Part shown: positions 8,158 to 17,931 of the stretch, piece after piece
Layout: every line of letters begins with the position of its first letter
Position numbering within the stretch: the first letter of the stretch is position 1
Source of the DNA: Brevibacillus laterosporus
Lineage (GTDB): Bacteria; Bacillota; Bacilli; Brevibacillales; Brevibacillaceae
Direction: 5' to 3'
NCBI GenBank assembly: GCA_007833815.1
Contig: CP033464.1
Coordinates: 5,001,001-5,065,000, forward strand
DNA length: 64,000 bases
Position numbers and translations under genes: made by a program
Notes under the pieces: generated by a model
What the model was told of the DNA's origin: nothing
Databases searched by the model: none
What the model saw: the letters and a program-made list of their open reading frames with translations, nothing else

Positions 8158-9492
8158 TTACAGAATATCAGCAGCCAATTGAGCTAACACACTTCTTTCC
8201 CCTTTTTCAAGCTTTATATGGCCTGCTAGCTTTTGCTCTTTAAACATTTCGACCACGTAGGTAAGTCCGTTATTACTTTCGTCTAAATATGGGTGATCTA
8301 TTTGTTCTGGATCGCCCATCAAAACAATTTTGGAACCCTCACCTACTCTGGTTAGAATCGTTTTTACCTCATGTTTGGTTAAATTCTGCGCTTCATCAAT
8401 GATAATATACTGCCCTGGAATAGATCTTCCCCTAATGTAAGTCAAAGCTTCTACCTGAATACTACCCATTCCATCTAGAATTTTGTCTAAGTCACCAGAT
8501 TGCTTTGTGTTAAACAAATACTCCAAATTATCATAGATTGGTTGCATCCAGGGGCGTAGCTTCTCTTCTTTTTCACCAGGGAGGTAACCTATATCTTTTC
8601 CCATCGGTACAATCGGTCTTGCAACCAACAATTTTTTATACTTCTGTAAATCCTCGATTTGTAGCAGACCTGCGGCAAGCGCAATCAAAGTTTTGCCCGT
8701 CCCCGCTTTTCCTGTCATGGTGACAAGGGGAACATCATCTCGCAATAATAATTCGATGGCCATTTTTTGTTGAGCATTGCGTGCTTTAACACCCCAAATG
8801 GGGTCATCATCGCCGACGAGAGGTTCAAAATATTTTGCCTCTCCATCAATCTTGCCAATTGCAGAGATGGATGGATTACACTCATCCTTTAAGATCAGGA
8901 ATTGATGTGGGTAAAATTCCTCATGAGGAAAGGCTGTCGCTAGAGAAAGACGGCGGATGCTGTAATACAATTTAATCACGTCTGAGGGAACCGTTCGTTT
9001 TTCATAGCCGAGATAAATGCTTGAATACTCCCGAACCACTCGATCTGATAAAAAATCTTCAGCAGTTAACCCTAGCGCATCCGCTTTTACTCTCATCAAT
9101 GCATCCTTGCTAACCAGAATCACAGGACGTCCTTGTCCAGTGGAATTTTCTTCCTCTTGTAGGTTGAGAGCTACTGCTAGAATTCGATTATCATTGGTCA
9201 TCTCATGGAATTGCTTCTGCATATTCCCCATCGCAGAATGATTTAATTCCACCCGTAAGGTAGCTCCAGTCTCCAACTGTATGCCCTGATGCAAATGACC
9301 ATTGAGCCGTAAACGGTCCAATAGCCTCGCTACATGCCTAGAATTACGCCCAATTTCATCCATGTACCGCTTTTTTGAATCCACTTCTTCTAATACGACT
9401 GCTGGAATAACGATATCGTTGTTGTGAAAGGAATAGATCGCCATTGGATCTTGCAGGAGCACGTTTGTATCAATTACATAGATTTTTTTCAA
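8158..9492 (-). CDS. ylaK: PhoH-family ATPase with N-terminal PIN domain
   Basis: A 444-residue protein with a PIN nuclease domain (about residues 1-130; acidic residues in VIDTNVLL, LEEVD and NDNRIL) joined to a PhoH ATPase. Walker A is GKAGTGKT at 261-268, the PhoH signature ARPIVPMGKDIGYLPG at 291-306, and Walker B IIIDEAQN at 363-370. PIN-PhoH proteins are thought to couple RNA cleavage to NTP-driven unwinding. It begins with TTG at 9492, eleven bases after GGGGAGG; the nearby ATG is out of frame. A YlaJ-like gene lies divergently next to it, as ylaJ and ylaK are neighbours in Bacillus. Confidence 0.9.
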   Translation of the reverse strand: MKKIYVIDTNVLLQDPMAIYSFHNNDIVIPAVVLEEVDSKKRYMDEIGRNSRHVARLLDRLRLNGHLHQGIQLETGATLRVELNHSAMGNMQKQFHEMTNDNRILAVALNLQEEENSTGQGRPVILVSKDALMRVKADALGLTAEDFLSDRVVREYSSIYLGYEKRTVPSDVIKLYYSIRRLSLATAFPHEEFYPHQFLILKDECNPSISAIGKIDGEAKYFEPLVGDDDPIWGVKARNAQQKMAIELLLRDDVPLVTMTGKAGTGKTLIALAAGLLQIEDLQKYKKLLVARPIVPMGKDIGYLPGEKEEKLRPWMQPIYDNLEYLFNTKQSGDLDKILDGMGSIQVEALTYIRGRSIPGQYIIIDEAQNLTKHEVKTILTRVGEGSKIVLMGDPEQIDHPYLDESNNGLTYVVEMFKEQKLAGHIKLEKGERSVLAQLAADIL

Positions 9493-9752
9493 ATCATGAT
9501 TCGCCTCCCCTTACCCATCTTCGATATTTTATGCATTTTTTTTATTCTTGTTTGTTGGATTTCTTCTATTTTCTTCCCTTTTTTCATGACACCCGACCTA
9601 AAGGGAAGTGTATAAAGATTTGCTGATAGTCAATATGTATGTGGCAAGCATAAAAGATAGACGAACTCCTTCTCCGTTCGTATAAAAAGCAAGGGAGAGC
9701 AAACACTAGGGGCATAATATCGGAGTGAGTTCCGTGGAAAGGATTGATCATC

Positions 9753-10421
9753 ATGAGAAGACTTATCTCTACTCTAGCTTGTTTCTTATTACTCACAGCT
9801 TGTCAAAGTCATACCCAAAAACCCCAGACAAAGGGGGCTGGAACTCCCAAAGGGGTACAGAATGTAGCAGGTTCCCAACAAGGTAATCATCCATCTGCAC
9901 CAAAAACACAGCGGGTTGAACAAACACAGCCTTCCCCCAAGTATGATCAATCTCCGCAAGCGACAGCCGACCGTTTGGTTAAGCTGGCGAATCGGGTGAA
10001 AAATGTAAAAAAAGCTACAGCAGTTGTTATGGGAAAATATGCGATTGTAGCCATTGACGTAGGCGAAAAATTAGATCGTCCCGAAGTCGGTGTTATTAAA
10101 TATTCCGTGGCTGAAGCACTTAAGGAAGACCCACAAGGTGCTACTGCCTTAGTGACTGCTGATGCAGATTTGCGCCAGCGTTTGGTAGAAGTACAAGCTG
10201 ATATGAAGATTGGCAGACCGATAGCTGGTATTATGCATGAATTGGCGGATATCACAGGTCGTATTATTCCTCAGTTCCCAAGTGATGTGCGCACGAAGAA
10301 ACAACCTCCTCAAAATACTCAGCAGTCAGGCACCCGTTCGCATAAGCCAGGTGCTAAGGGAATGAAGCGTCCTGAAAAAGAACCACAGAAAAAACCCGCT
10401 CAACCCTACATGAACAAATAA
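9753..10421 (+). CDS. ylaJ: YhcN/YlaJ-family sporulation lipoprotein
   Basis: A 222-residue predicted lipoprotein with lipobox LTAC (Cys near 17), a Gln/Pro/Thr-rich linker to about residue 65, then the YhcN/YlaJ domain (about 68-175) with ADRLVKLANRVKNVKKATAV and the VVMGKYAIVAIDVG strand. A basic, Pro/Gln-rich tail follows. Such lipoproteins locate to the spore inner membrane and affect germination or outgrowth in Bacillus. The ATG at 9753 is preceded by GGAAAGGAT. Confidence 0.85.
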   Translation: MRRLISTLACFLLLTACQSHTQKPQTKGAGTPKGVQNVAGSQQGNHPSAPKTQRVEQTQPSPKYDQSPQATADRLVKLANRVKNVKKATAVVMGKYAIVAIDVGEKLDRPEVGVIKYSVAEALKEDPQGATALVTADADLRQRLVEVQADMKIGRPIAGIMHELADITGRIIPQFPSDVRTKKQPPQNTQQSGTRSHKPGAKGMKRPEKEPQKKPAQPYMNK

Positions 10422-10596
10422 AATTTACCTGTCTACAACCTATCCCCTGCCTCACGCATCAGATGGCTTTGGATGGGTTGTTTTGTTGCTTCCTTCTTTT
10501 TGTCAGATTGACAGTACCTGACACCATTCAGTCACATGTAACCATATATGAACTTTCCTAGCAGAAAATAAACATGGTAAGATAAGGCATAGTTGA

Positions 10597-10614
10597 TCAT
10601 TATTATTATTATTA
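10597..10614 (+). repeat. ATT trinucleotide repeat in 5' leader
   Basis: Six consecutive ATT units lie just before the ribosome binding site of the aldo/keto reductase. Such tracts can vary in length and would alter spacing in the leader. Confidence 0.7.
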
Positions 10615-10631
10615 AAAAGGAGAGATTATCT

Positions 10632-11675
10632 ATGAAATATAGAACTTTTCCCGGCACAGATCTTTCTGTCTCTGAAGTGGGGTTCGGCGTATGGTCTGTA
10701 GCAACCAAATGGTGGGGAGTTTCTGATGTAGAAATAGGAAAACGCTTGCTTCGCTCTTCTTATGATGATTATGGAGTTACTTTTTTTGATACAGGCGATG
10801 TTTATGGAAATGGATTAGGAGAAACGATCTTAAAAGATGCTCTTGGCGATATTCGCGAAAAGGTTGTCATTGCTACGAAATTTGGCTACGACATTTATAA
10901 TCTTCCCGGCGAACGTAAAGGGCATTCTGAATTGCCGCAAAACTGGTCCAAAGAAAATATCCGCCATGCTTGTGAGCAAAGTTTAAAACGATTAGGTACT
11001 GATTATATTGACTTATATCAATTGCACAATCCGCGTATGGAATCAGTACTAAATGACGAGGTTCATGAAACATTGGAGCGTTTGAAAGAAGAAGGAAAAA
11101 TTCGCCATTACGGAGCAGCAATGGGTCCTGACATCGGTTGGGAAGAAGAATCAATTGCAGCCTTGAAACGCCCAGGCTATTCAGCTATTCAAATTATCAA
11201 CAACATTGTAGAGCAAGATCCTGCACGTAATCTATTCCCAATTGCTGAACAAGAAAACCGTGCTTTAATCGTTCGTGTACCACATGCTTCTGGTCTATTG
11301 GATGGTAGCTATGATCCTGAGAAACATTTTGATAAGAGCGATCACCGCAGTCATCGCCCTACAGCGTGGATGCAAGCAGGTGTTGACGTTGTACAAGAAA
11401 TGAAGCAACAAGGTTTATTTGATGGCAAAGATAGAACGATTGGGCAATTAGCAATCCAGTTCTCCTTATTCCGATCAAGTGTTGTAAGTGTTTTACCTAA
11501 CATTACTAACGATGCAACGCTAAAAGAGTTCTCACTAGCGTCTGAAGTAGCCCCGCTTACAAAAGAACAATTTGAGATGATTGATGCACTCTGGGTTAAT
11601 GGGTACAACGAACGTCTGAAACAGCATATGTCTAATTCTCAAACGAAACCAACACCAATCTTGCATGAAGCATAA
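10632..11675 (+). CDS. Aldo/keto reductase
   Basis: A 347-residue TIM-barrel NAD(P)H oxidoreductase. The catalytic tetrad can be read: Asp and Tyr in [11 protein letters not shown], Lys in IATKFGY, and His in YQLHNP. C-terminal cofactor-loop residues (SVLPNITN region) are present. The length fits the family. It starts at ATG 10632 behind AAAGGAGAG and is monocistronic, bounded by a strong terminator. The substrate cannot be told from sequence. Confidence 0.88.
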   Translation: MKYRTFPGTDLSVSEVGFGVWSVATKWWGVSDVEIGKRLLRSSYDDYGVTFFDTGDVYGNGLGETILKDALGDIREKVVIATKFGYDIYNLPGERKGHSELPQNWSKENIRHACEQSLKRLGTDYIDLYQLHNPRMESVLNDEVHETLERLKEEGKIRHYGAAMGPDIGWEEESIAALKRPGYSAIQIINNIVEQDPARNLFPIAEQENRALIVRVPHASGLLDGSYDPEKHFDKSDHRSHRPTAWMQAGVDVVQEMKQQGLFDGKDRTIGQLAIQFSLFRSSVVSVLPNITNDATLKEFSLASEVAPLTKEQFEMIDALWVNGYNERLKQHMSNSQTKPTPILHEA

Positions 11676-11724
11676 TGGTTTATTGAGTAATGGATTAGAA
11701 AACAGTATGCTATCATACAGACTG

Positions 11725-11758
11725 AAAAAAGTTCCTCACTAATTGTGAGGAACTTTTT
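11725..11758 (+). terminator. Terminator after aldo/keto reductase
   Basis: Inverted repeat AAAAAGTTCCTCAC / GTGAGGAACTTTTT with a 5-nt loop and T-run. Confidence 0.9.
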
Positions 11759-11974
11759 AGTAGGTCGAGAGGATCATAAAATGGCAGGTAACATTATACA
11801 TTATATAAGCAATTAGCCCCAAGCGTCGGATCCGAACTTCTTCACAAAAACGCACCCCCATTGACCTTTTGCAATTTTGCTTACAAATATATCTTATAAT
11901 AGTAAGAAAAATATGTCAATTTAGTAATTTCTATGTATAATAAAAAATAAAAACGGGAAAAGGTGGATATATTT

Positions 11975-13231
11975 GTGACACATGTTGGTAAGCGTTTACG
12001 TTACTTCCGTAAAAACCTACGTATGACTCAAGAAGAATTGTCTGTTGGCATTTGTAACCGTAGCTATGTTAGTCAAATTGAAAAGGGCAATGTCATACCA
12101 TCACCCGAAATTCTTGATCAATTGGCCAAGCGGTTACAAACCGATTTAAAAGAACTTTGGACTGAATCAGAATCTCCTATTGGATTTTCTGAAGTAGAAA
12201 TTCAAAATGCATTGCGACACATTGTTAATCGTTTAGAAGCAAATGATATTGAAATTTCGCGTAAATGGTTATTTAAGTTAAAAGGTCAGCAGTTACGCAC
12301 AGAGGATCAATGTATCTATTTGTGGGCAAAAGCTGAACTAGCTTTGCATGACCAACGTTTTGAGGAAGTGGAAGAACTATTACTAGAGAGCATCTCTCTT
12401 GCCCGTGATGTGGATGATCCTGTTTCCTTAGTACGTAGCCTCCAATCACTAGGAGATTACTATGGAATGACTCGACAAGCAAAAAAGGCAATACCTTTCT
12501 TAAGCGAAGCTCTGCAGTTGGTGAATCGCTTTGAAATCGGTGGTCTATTACGAATCTCCCTTCTCTATACGTCTGCAAAAATGCATGGAAGTCTAGAAGA
12601 GTATTATTCAGCCGTGGAATTACTAAACCAAGCGGTTCAATTGAACGATGCGTATGGAACCATGTACAAAAGTACATCTATCTACATGGGACTAGCCATT
12701 TGTCATCTGCACCTGCATCAACATGAGCAGGCTGAAAAATACAATCTTCTCGCCCTTGATGTGCTCCAGCTCGTACCAGATGAAAAGCTAATAGCGAATA
12801 CGTATAATAACCTAGGCATCTTGTATCGGGTAACGAAACGCTACGATAAATCTGAAGAATACTTGTTAAAGGCAATTGATATCTTGCAGAAATTAGAGCA
12901 GAAGCATTGGTTTAACAACGCCACCAATGAGTTAGCTCACCTTTATCGAGATATGGGTTACTACCAGCGAGCCAAGAAGCTTTGCGAAAGCGTCATTCAC
13001 AATTCCAACAACCCACATCTACTAGCTGAGATCAACCTGAATTATGCTAATATTTTGACCGATTGTGAGCATTATGAACAAGCACTCTATCATTTAGAAC
13101 AAGCTATGCAATATTTTACGGCTGAACGATCCACTCAATATGTCGTACGTTCCTATGAAGTGCTTCTTAAAATCAGTACAAACTCTCAGCAACCCGAAAA
13201 AATTGCTCGTTTATCTTTACTACACAAATAA
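11975..13231 (+). CDS. XRE-type HTH regulator with TPR repeats (copy 1)
   Basis: A 418-residue protein with an N-terminal XRE helix-turn-helix (about 5-60: MTQEELS, NRSYVSQIEKG, PSPEILDQLAKRL) and about six to eight tetratricopeptide repeats. This architecture is that of RNPP regulators (PlcR, NprR), which bind small signalling peptides through the TPRs, but no cognate peptide gene is visible nearby. The start chosen is GTG 11975, eight bases after AAAGGTGG, because it lines up with the paralogue at 13487; GTG 11963 is possible. It ends before a 20-bp-stem terminator. Confidence 0.8.
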   Translation: MTHVGKRLRYFRKNLRMTQEELSVGICNRSYVSQIEKGNVIPSPEILDQLAKRLQTDLKELWTESESPIGFSEVEIQNALRHIVNRLEANDIEISRKWLFKLKGQQLRTEDQCIYLWAKAELALHDQRFEEVEELLLESISLARDVDDPVSLVRSLQSLGDYYGMTRQAKKAIPFLSEALQLVNRFEIGGLLRISLLYTSAKMHGSLEEYYSAVELLNQAVQLNDAYGTMYKSTSIYMGLAICHLHLHQHEQAEKYNLLALDVLQLVPDEKLIANTYNNLGILYRVTKRYDKSEEYLLKAIDILQKLEQKHWFNNATNELAHLYRDMGYYQRAKKLCESVIHNSNNPHLLAEINLNYANILTDCEHYEQALYHLEQAMQYFTAERSTQYVVRSYEVLLKISTNSQQPEKIARLSLLHK

Positions 13232-13274
13232 ACTATAGAGTACTATAAACAATTTATTATATCAATATACTTTT

Positions 13275-13322
13275 AACAAACACGAAAAAGAGGCTTTATA
13301 TCGCCTCTTTTTCGTGTTTGTT
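13275..13322 (+). terminator. Long-stem terminator
   Basis: A perfect 20-bp inverted repeat with an 8-nt loop, containing AAAAAGAGGC / GCCTCTTTTT. It separates the two HTH-TPR genes, so they are transcribed independently. Confidence 0.9.
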
Positions 13323-13486
13323 TACATTTGATAATGAATAAAGACATATAAATTCGATCAAAATTTTAATTTTGATACTATATTCTTCTTTCACAACTCA
13401 AATTTAATTGTTACATTTTGTATAATAAGTTGTATAATGATAATATTCACGAAACAATCAAAATTAATAACAAGGGTGTTTGCTAT

Positions 13487-14755
13487 ATGACGCAAGTAGG
13501 AAAAAGACTGCGCGAATTCCGCAAAAGGCTAAAGATGACTCAAGGAGATTTGGCAGAAGGCATTTGTAACCGTAGCTATGTCAGCCAAATTGAAAAAGGT
13601 CAGGTTATCCCGTCGCCTGAAATTTTGGAACAATTGGCAAAACGACTACAAACCGAAATTAAAGAACTATGGACTGAAACCGAAAACCCTTCTTTCACGC
13701 TTGTGGAAATTCAAAATTCCTTACGCCACATTATTAATCGTATTGACGAACAAGAATGGGAAATCGCTCGCAAGTGGCTACTCAAGCTACAAGGTGCTAT
13801 TATTCCTCAGTCTGAAGAAGGTGTTTATCTCTGGGCAAAAGGAAAAATCGCTGAAGTGGATGGTCGCTTGGAACAAGCAGAAGATCACTATAGCAATAGT
13901 ATTGTTCTCACCCAAGATTCAGATAATCCAACTGTCTTGATTCGCGCTCTAGATTCCCTCGGTCACTTCTACTGTGAGCATGATCAGCCAGAAAAAGCCG
14001 TTCATCTTTTGAATGAAGCTCTTCAATTATTAAATCGCTATGAAATTAGTGGATTATTACGTATTTCTGTTCTGTTGCATGTAGGCAGTATGCATGGAAA
14101 ATTGGGTGAATTTTATTCAGCCATCGAACATTTACAGCAAGCAAAAGAATTAAACAAAAATTACGGTATTTTATATAAGAGCGGCGACCTTTATTTGTCG
14201 CTAGGACATTGTTATCATCAAATTCAACAATATCAAGAAGCTGAATCCTTCTACAGACAAGCCCTATCTATTTTTGAAATTGCCAGCAATCCGGTGAGAT
14301 TGGCAGAAGTGCAGTTGAATCTAGGGCTCATGTACAAAGAGACGCTGGTTTACGACAAAGCAGAAAACTGTCTAAAACAGGCTCAACAATTCTTATCTAA
14401 TCAAATAGCAGATGAACTTCTCAATTTTACACGTATAGCTCTAGCTGATGTATATCGGTTGCAAAAACGTTTAGAAGAAGCGAAAAACCTTTGCCAATCC
14501 GTTATTTCATCAGATAGTGAAAAAATGTTGGCTGAAGCTCAATTTATCTTAGCTGAAGTGATGTTAATGCAAGGAGAAGATGATGAGGCTCTCGTCCATC
14601 TAGAAAATGCTAGGGGTTATTTTACGATTAAAAATATGCAAGCATTTTTAATTAAGACCTACCAATTGTTGGGCCATATCCATTTAAAAAATCAACGCTT
14701 TGAGCAAGCAGCTAAAATGTATGAACGATCTATCACTTTTACAGCAGAAGCTTAA
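13487..14755 (+). CDS. XRE-type HTH regulator with TPR repeats (copy 2)
   Basis: A 422-residue paralogue of the preceding gene. The HTH region is nearly identical (GICNRSYVSQIEKG shared), while the TPR half has diverged strongly, as expected if the copies share DNA targets but sense different ligands; that is inference. Start ATG 13487 follows AAGGGTG. The leader contains TATAAT-like boxes. No small secreted-peptide gene is seen between the stop and the next terminator. Confidence 0.82.
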   Translation: MTQVGKRLREFRKRLKMTQGDLAEGICNRSYVSQIEKGQVIPSPEILEQLAKRLQTEIKELWTETENPSFTLVEIQNSLRHIINRIDEQEWEIARKWLLKLQGAIIPQSEEGVYLWAKGKIAEVDGRLEQAEDHYSNSIVLTQDSDNPTVLIRALDSLGHFYCEHDQPEKAVHLLNEALQLLNRYEISGLLRISVLLHVGSMHGKLGEFYSAIEHLQQAKELNKNYGILYKSGDLYLSLGHCYHQIQQYQEAESFYRQALSIFEIASNPVRLAEVQLNLGLMYKETLVYDKAENCLKQAQQFLSNQIADELLNFTRIALADVYRLQKRLEEAKNLCQSVISSDSEKMLAEAQFILAEVMLMQGEDDEALVHLENARGYFTIKNMQAFLIKTYQLLGHIHLKNQRFEQAAKMYERSITFTAEA

Positions 14756-14810
14756 AAAATTCCTTTCTGATGTGAAATTGCATTTCCAGACTACTATATA
14801 ATTTTAACAG

Positions 14811-14853
14811 GGCTAACTATCCAATCCAGACGATTTCATTAGTTAGCCTTTTT
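14811..14853 (+). terminator. Terminator after second HTH-TPR gene
   Basis: Stem GGCTAACTA / TAGTTAGCC with a 20-nt loop and a following T-run. Confidence 0.75.
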
Positions 14854-15042
14854 ATTTCCTCCTGTTAAGCCTTTTAACCTCACCCCCCTCTCCTTTCCTT
14901 TTTTTCTTTTGTACTCACTTTCTTTATCCAAAAAGAAAAGAAAGATGGAATAGACCACCTTTCTTTTTCCTAAACAATTTTGCCTCTTTTTTTCAAATGC
15001 TTGCATGAGCCCGATTCTTTTCGCTTAAGCTAAGTAATGAGC

Positions 15043-15495
15043 TTACGCTCGAAGTGCTGTCATCACTTGTAGATCTAATTTAGCTGCTGCTTTTTGATCA
15101 TATGTTTTCTCGTATTGCGGCTCTACACTAATACGGGAACCATAAAACATAATATCTCGTACACTTTCAATTTTTACTTCCAGCATGCTTAATTTAAGCG
15201 GTACACCTTCCAATTTTTCTACGATAACCTTAGCTATTCCGTTAATCGCATAAGTGGAGCCACAACCAATTAAGTTCAGCACTACTTTTGGTTCCTGACT
15301 TACATTAGTAAGGATACGTGAACGACTATCCAAAGCAATTCGAATCGTATGATTATCCATTGCCAGTACCCAGGAGATCGCACTTAAAACCGGAGCCTTT
15401 GTCTCGTGGTCAATACTACCTAACGTCATATATCGTTCATGTTGCAGAAATTCAAACAACTCTTCAGATAATGATTGTGCTACTGTTTCTGCCAT
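15043..15495 (-). CDS. Pyridoxamine 5'-phosphate oxidase-like flavin split-barrel protein
   Basis: A 150-residue protein of the FMN-binding split-barrel type. Recognisable are the first strands (RYMTLGSID, APVLSAISWVLAMDN), the IRIALDSRSRILTNV segment corresponding to the FMN phosphate contact region, and VVLNLIGCGSTYAINGIAKV. Small proteins of this fold bind FMN, F420 or haem, and the substrate is unknown. A site (GAGGAGGATGATG) lies just upstream. It is divergent from the DUF5665 gene. Confidence 0.7.
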   Translation of the reverse strand: MAETVAQSLSEELFEFLQHERYMTLGSIDHETKAPVLSAISWVLAMDNHTIRIALDSRSRILTNVSQEPKVVLNLIGCGSTYAINGIAKVIVEKLEGVPLKLSMLEVKIESVRDIMFYGSRISVEPQYEKTYDQKAAAKLDLQVMTALRA

Positions 15496-15614
15496 ATCAT
15501 CATCCTCCTCTTTTCATTACATACTGTTTATTGTACATGGGCTTAGTCACTCTCGCAATGATGCCATCCGAAAAAGATGCCAATTCTTACATCATATATA
15601 AGGAGGAGACATCT

Positions 15615-15953
15615 TTGGGCACTCCACCAGCTTCCCCTGATCGTCTCGTGCAAGAGCTAGAAAAGGCAATTGAAGAATTGCAACAGGTCCGTCAATTAAA
15701 TGCCACTTTGCACAAAATCGGCTTGTATCTAGAAGATATTCGATTGGCTGATATCGTTCTTAATTACACCGCCCCTCGCCGATTAATCTGGACCAATTTC
15801 GTTGCAGGTTTAGCCAGAGGATTAGGTTTAACGATTGGTACTGCCATTGTTCTAGCGTTACTGGGCACCCTATTGTCTAAGTTCTTATCCATTCCTATTA
15901 TTGGAGATTACATTAAGGAAATAATTGAGTATGTACAATCCTATCGTCAGTAA
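15615..15953 (+). CDS. DUF5665 membrane protein
   Basis: A 112-residue protein. A helical N-terminal half (LVQELEKAIEELQQVRQL) is followed by LIWTNFVAGLARGLGLTIGTA and a single hydrophobic segment, then IPIIGDYIKEIIEYVQ, the typical layout of DUF5665 proteins. The start is TTG 15615, six bases after AGGAGGAGA. The open frame continues back to 15318 but that part overlaps the opposite gene and is not coding. Confidence 0.75.
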   Translation: MGTPPASPDRLVQELEKAIEELQQVRQLNATLHKIGLYLEDIRLADIVLNYTAPRRLIWTNFVAGLARGLGLTIGTAIVLALLGTLLSKFLSIPIIGDYIKEIIEYVQSYRQ

Positions 15954-15970
15954 GGTGACAGCTACGAACA

Positions 15971-16000
15971 AAGGCCAGGACCTACTGTGTCCTGGCTTTG
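15971..16000 (+). terminator. Terminator after DUF5665 gene
   Basis: Stem GCCAGGAC / GTCCTGGC with a 7-nt loop, A-rich before and T-rich after. Confidence 0.75.
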
Positions 16001-16079
16001 TTTATACTATTATTAGTCTCGACACCGCTTCTCCCAATTATCTTTTCAGTCGGCCCACTTTTTTTCGTCTTTCTTGCCC

Positions 16080-17504
16080 TTACTCTTTGTGTTTTTGTTC
16101 TTTATCTTTCTTCTTTTGCTCTTTCTTTTGCTCTTTCTCTTGATTTTTTTGTTCTTTTTGCTTTTCCTTATCATGTTGAGGCTTATCAGTTGACTTTAAT
16201 TTGGCATAATTTTTAACTTCTAAGTCTTGCTCATACAGTAAGGTTTTCCCATTATAAAAAGCAACATGTACACTTGTAACATTATGATTTGGACCCTTAA
16301 ACGGGAATTTTAAAACATACTCATCCCGATCTCCTTGCTCAATGATTACTTCTATCTTTTGTTCATGCTTCTTGCCATCTGGTGATGTCACAACCACCTT
16401 CAATGGCTCTAATGCCTGTTTTGGTAATTTTTCTAGTTGTTTTCTTAGGTTATCCCATTTACCTTTTAATCGAAGCATATTATCTTTTTTGTCAAAATAG
16501 GCATCACCCTGCCATTGCTTAAACATATCCCATACCCCATCGACATCCTTCCAGATATTTACTACCTGAATGGTTTGACGATCTATCAGCTTACCCTTAG
16601 CAAAGACTTCTACGCTTGCAGTAGAAGGGATATTATCGCCTAAAACAGGCATTTGCCATGAGAAGGAACCTACATAACTCCAGAATCGTTCGATTGGAAT
16701 CTCTTTGGTTGTTCCGTTATACGTAATTTTTACTTGGTCAGCAGAGCTTTTTACCTTCCCCTGAAATGAAACCTCTTTATTATGGGAATTATATTTTGCT
16801 AAGGAATAAACAAGCGCATTTTCCGTAAGTACAGGAGCTTCTTTAACTCGTAATTTGACACTTTCAACTAATTTATTTTGCTGGTAAGCCTGTATCGTTA
16901 GCATTTCCCCTGCGGATGCTTGCGGCATGCTGACACGGAATGTATGCTTTGAAGTGAATTGTAGCACTTCTACTTTATTTCCCTTTTCGGTAGAAATAAC
17001 CACCCGCGTGACACCCGGTTGAACTTTACCAGAAACCGTTGTCACGCCTTCTGTTGTTTCTTCCGAGTAGGAGTCAAATCCCTTCGCTAAAGCTCGTACA
17101 GATAGGTAAATATGATCAAAATCCTCTTTGAAAATACTCTGCCACTCATCTCCATATTCTTCAATAACATCCTGTAGCTTTTTTTCAAACGTCATGTTTG
17201 GGTCCTTTACCACCACATATACTCGATCTTTATAATCTTCTAAAAGTAACTGTAAAAACAGCTTATTTTCCTTTTCTAAATTCTCTATGTTATATAAATA
17301 ATTTTCACGGACTTGGCCTGCTGGCAACATATTTTTTGCATAGCTAGACATTGTAGGCTGTTTATCCGCAGAAGCAGTTGCTGTATCATGTATAGCATTG
17401 GAAGAATTTTTTTCATGGTCAGCATTTGCCATCAATGGTACGACAGCAAAAAGTATGCCGGCAGATGCCACACTTACAGATAAAATCGTTACTTTTTTGT
17501 TCAT
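16080..17504 (-). CDS. Secreted protein with Lys/Glu/Gln-rich tail
   Basis: A 474-residue exported protein: signal peptide at 1-28 (cleavage near ANA-D), a helical domain (about 55-135), then two or three beta-rich Ig-like modules (about 150-400), and a low-complexity tail from about 445 made almost only of K, E, Q and D. The tail is coded by an imperfect CTTTTTGCTCTTT-type DNA repeat. I do not recognise the family; it could be a wall- or matrix-associated protein. It is alone between terminators. Confidence 0.65.
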   Translation of the reverse strand: MNKKVTILSVSVASAGILFAVVPLMANADHEKNSSNAIHDTATASADKQPTMSSYAKNMLPAGQVRENYLYNIENLEKENKLFLQLLLEDYKDRVYVVVKDPNMTFEKKLQDVIEEYGDEWQSIFKEDFDHIYLSVRALAKGFDSYSEETTEGVTTVSGKVQPGVTRVVISTEKGNKVEVLQFTSKHTFRVSMPQASAGEMLTIQAYQQNKLVESVKLRVKEAPVLTENALVYSLAKYNSHNKEVSFQGKVKSSADQVKITYNGTTKEIPIERFWSYVGSFSWQMPVLGDNIPSTASVEVFAKGKLIDRQTIQVVNIWKDVDGVWDMFKQWQGDAYFDKKDNMLRLKGKWDNLRKQLEKLPKQALEPLKVVVTSPDGKKHEQKIEVIIEQGDRDEYVLKFPFKGPNHNVTSVHVAFYNGKTLLYEQDLEVKNYAKLKSTDKPQHDKEKQKEQKNQEKEQKKEQKKKDKEQKHKE

Positions 17505-17587
17505 GAGAACTTGCCCCTTTTCTAATCATCTGTTCCCTAGACGGTGTTTGGGTAGAAAAGGTTGCGAAAATGATCCAACTACAAAAC

Positions 17588-17624
17588 AAAAAAGCTCTGC
17601 CACGATTTAACTGGCAGAGCTTTT
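17588..17624 (-). terminator. Terminator of the nfo-ylaH operon
   Basis: Inverted repeat AAAAGCTCTGCCA / TGGCAGAGCTTTT with a 9-nt loop. It lies 35 bases past the stop of the 90-residue gene. Confidence 0.85.
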
Positions 17625-17658
17625 GAAGTGTACGATAGGAAGTAGGAAGTGCCTTATC

Positions 17659-17931
17659 TTATTCTGCATATTTAGGTTCATTCTGAATTGCAGTCAATAA
17701 AATGTCTACGGCTTCACGATCAAAGTTCATTTCATGTGGCTCATCATCTATTGTATACGTAACAACATATCTATCTTCATCCACTTGAACATGGAGTTGA
17801 TCAACCTTATGATCCTCACGTAAAATCTGCTGAAAAAAAATCTCCGTATCGCTTGCAGAGCGATCGTCTGTTCGGTACTCCATGACAACACGAATTTGTA
17901 GCCAGTTAAACAAGGCATCTGCTATCCTCAT
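17659..17931 (-). CDS. Conserved hypothetical protein, coupled to ylaH
   Basis: A 90-residue soluble acidic protein of unknown family with regular strand/helix alternation (HKVDQLHVQVDEDRYVVTYT). Its ATG overlaps the stop of the upstream ylaH-like gene in an ATGA arrangement, so translation is probably coupled and the two may act together at the membrane. Confidence 0.65.
   Translation of the reverse strand: MRIADALFNWLQIRVVMEYRTDDRSASDTEIFFQQILREDHKVDQLHVQVDEDRYVVTYTIDDEPHEMNFDREAVDILLTAIQNEPKYAE

Noticed and set aside
7984-8187. Plus-strand 67-codon frame beginning MLAIFRLLIGIG
   Set aside because: No ribosome binding site, overlaps the end of phoH, and no recognisable composition.
11963-11974. 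Earlier GTG start of the first HTH-TPR gene
   Set aside because: The paralogue alignment and the position of AAAGGTGG favour GTG 11975, though it cannot be fully excluded.
15318-15614. N-terminal extension of the DUF5665 gene
   Set aside because: It overlaps the opposite flavin-protein gene; a TTG with a perfect site lies at 15615.
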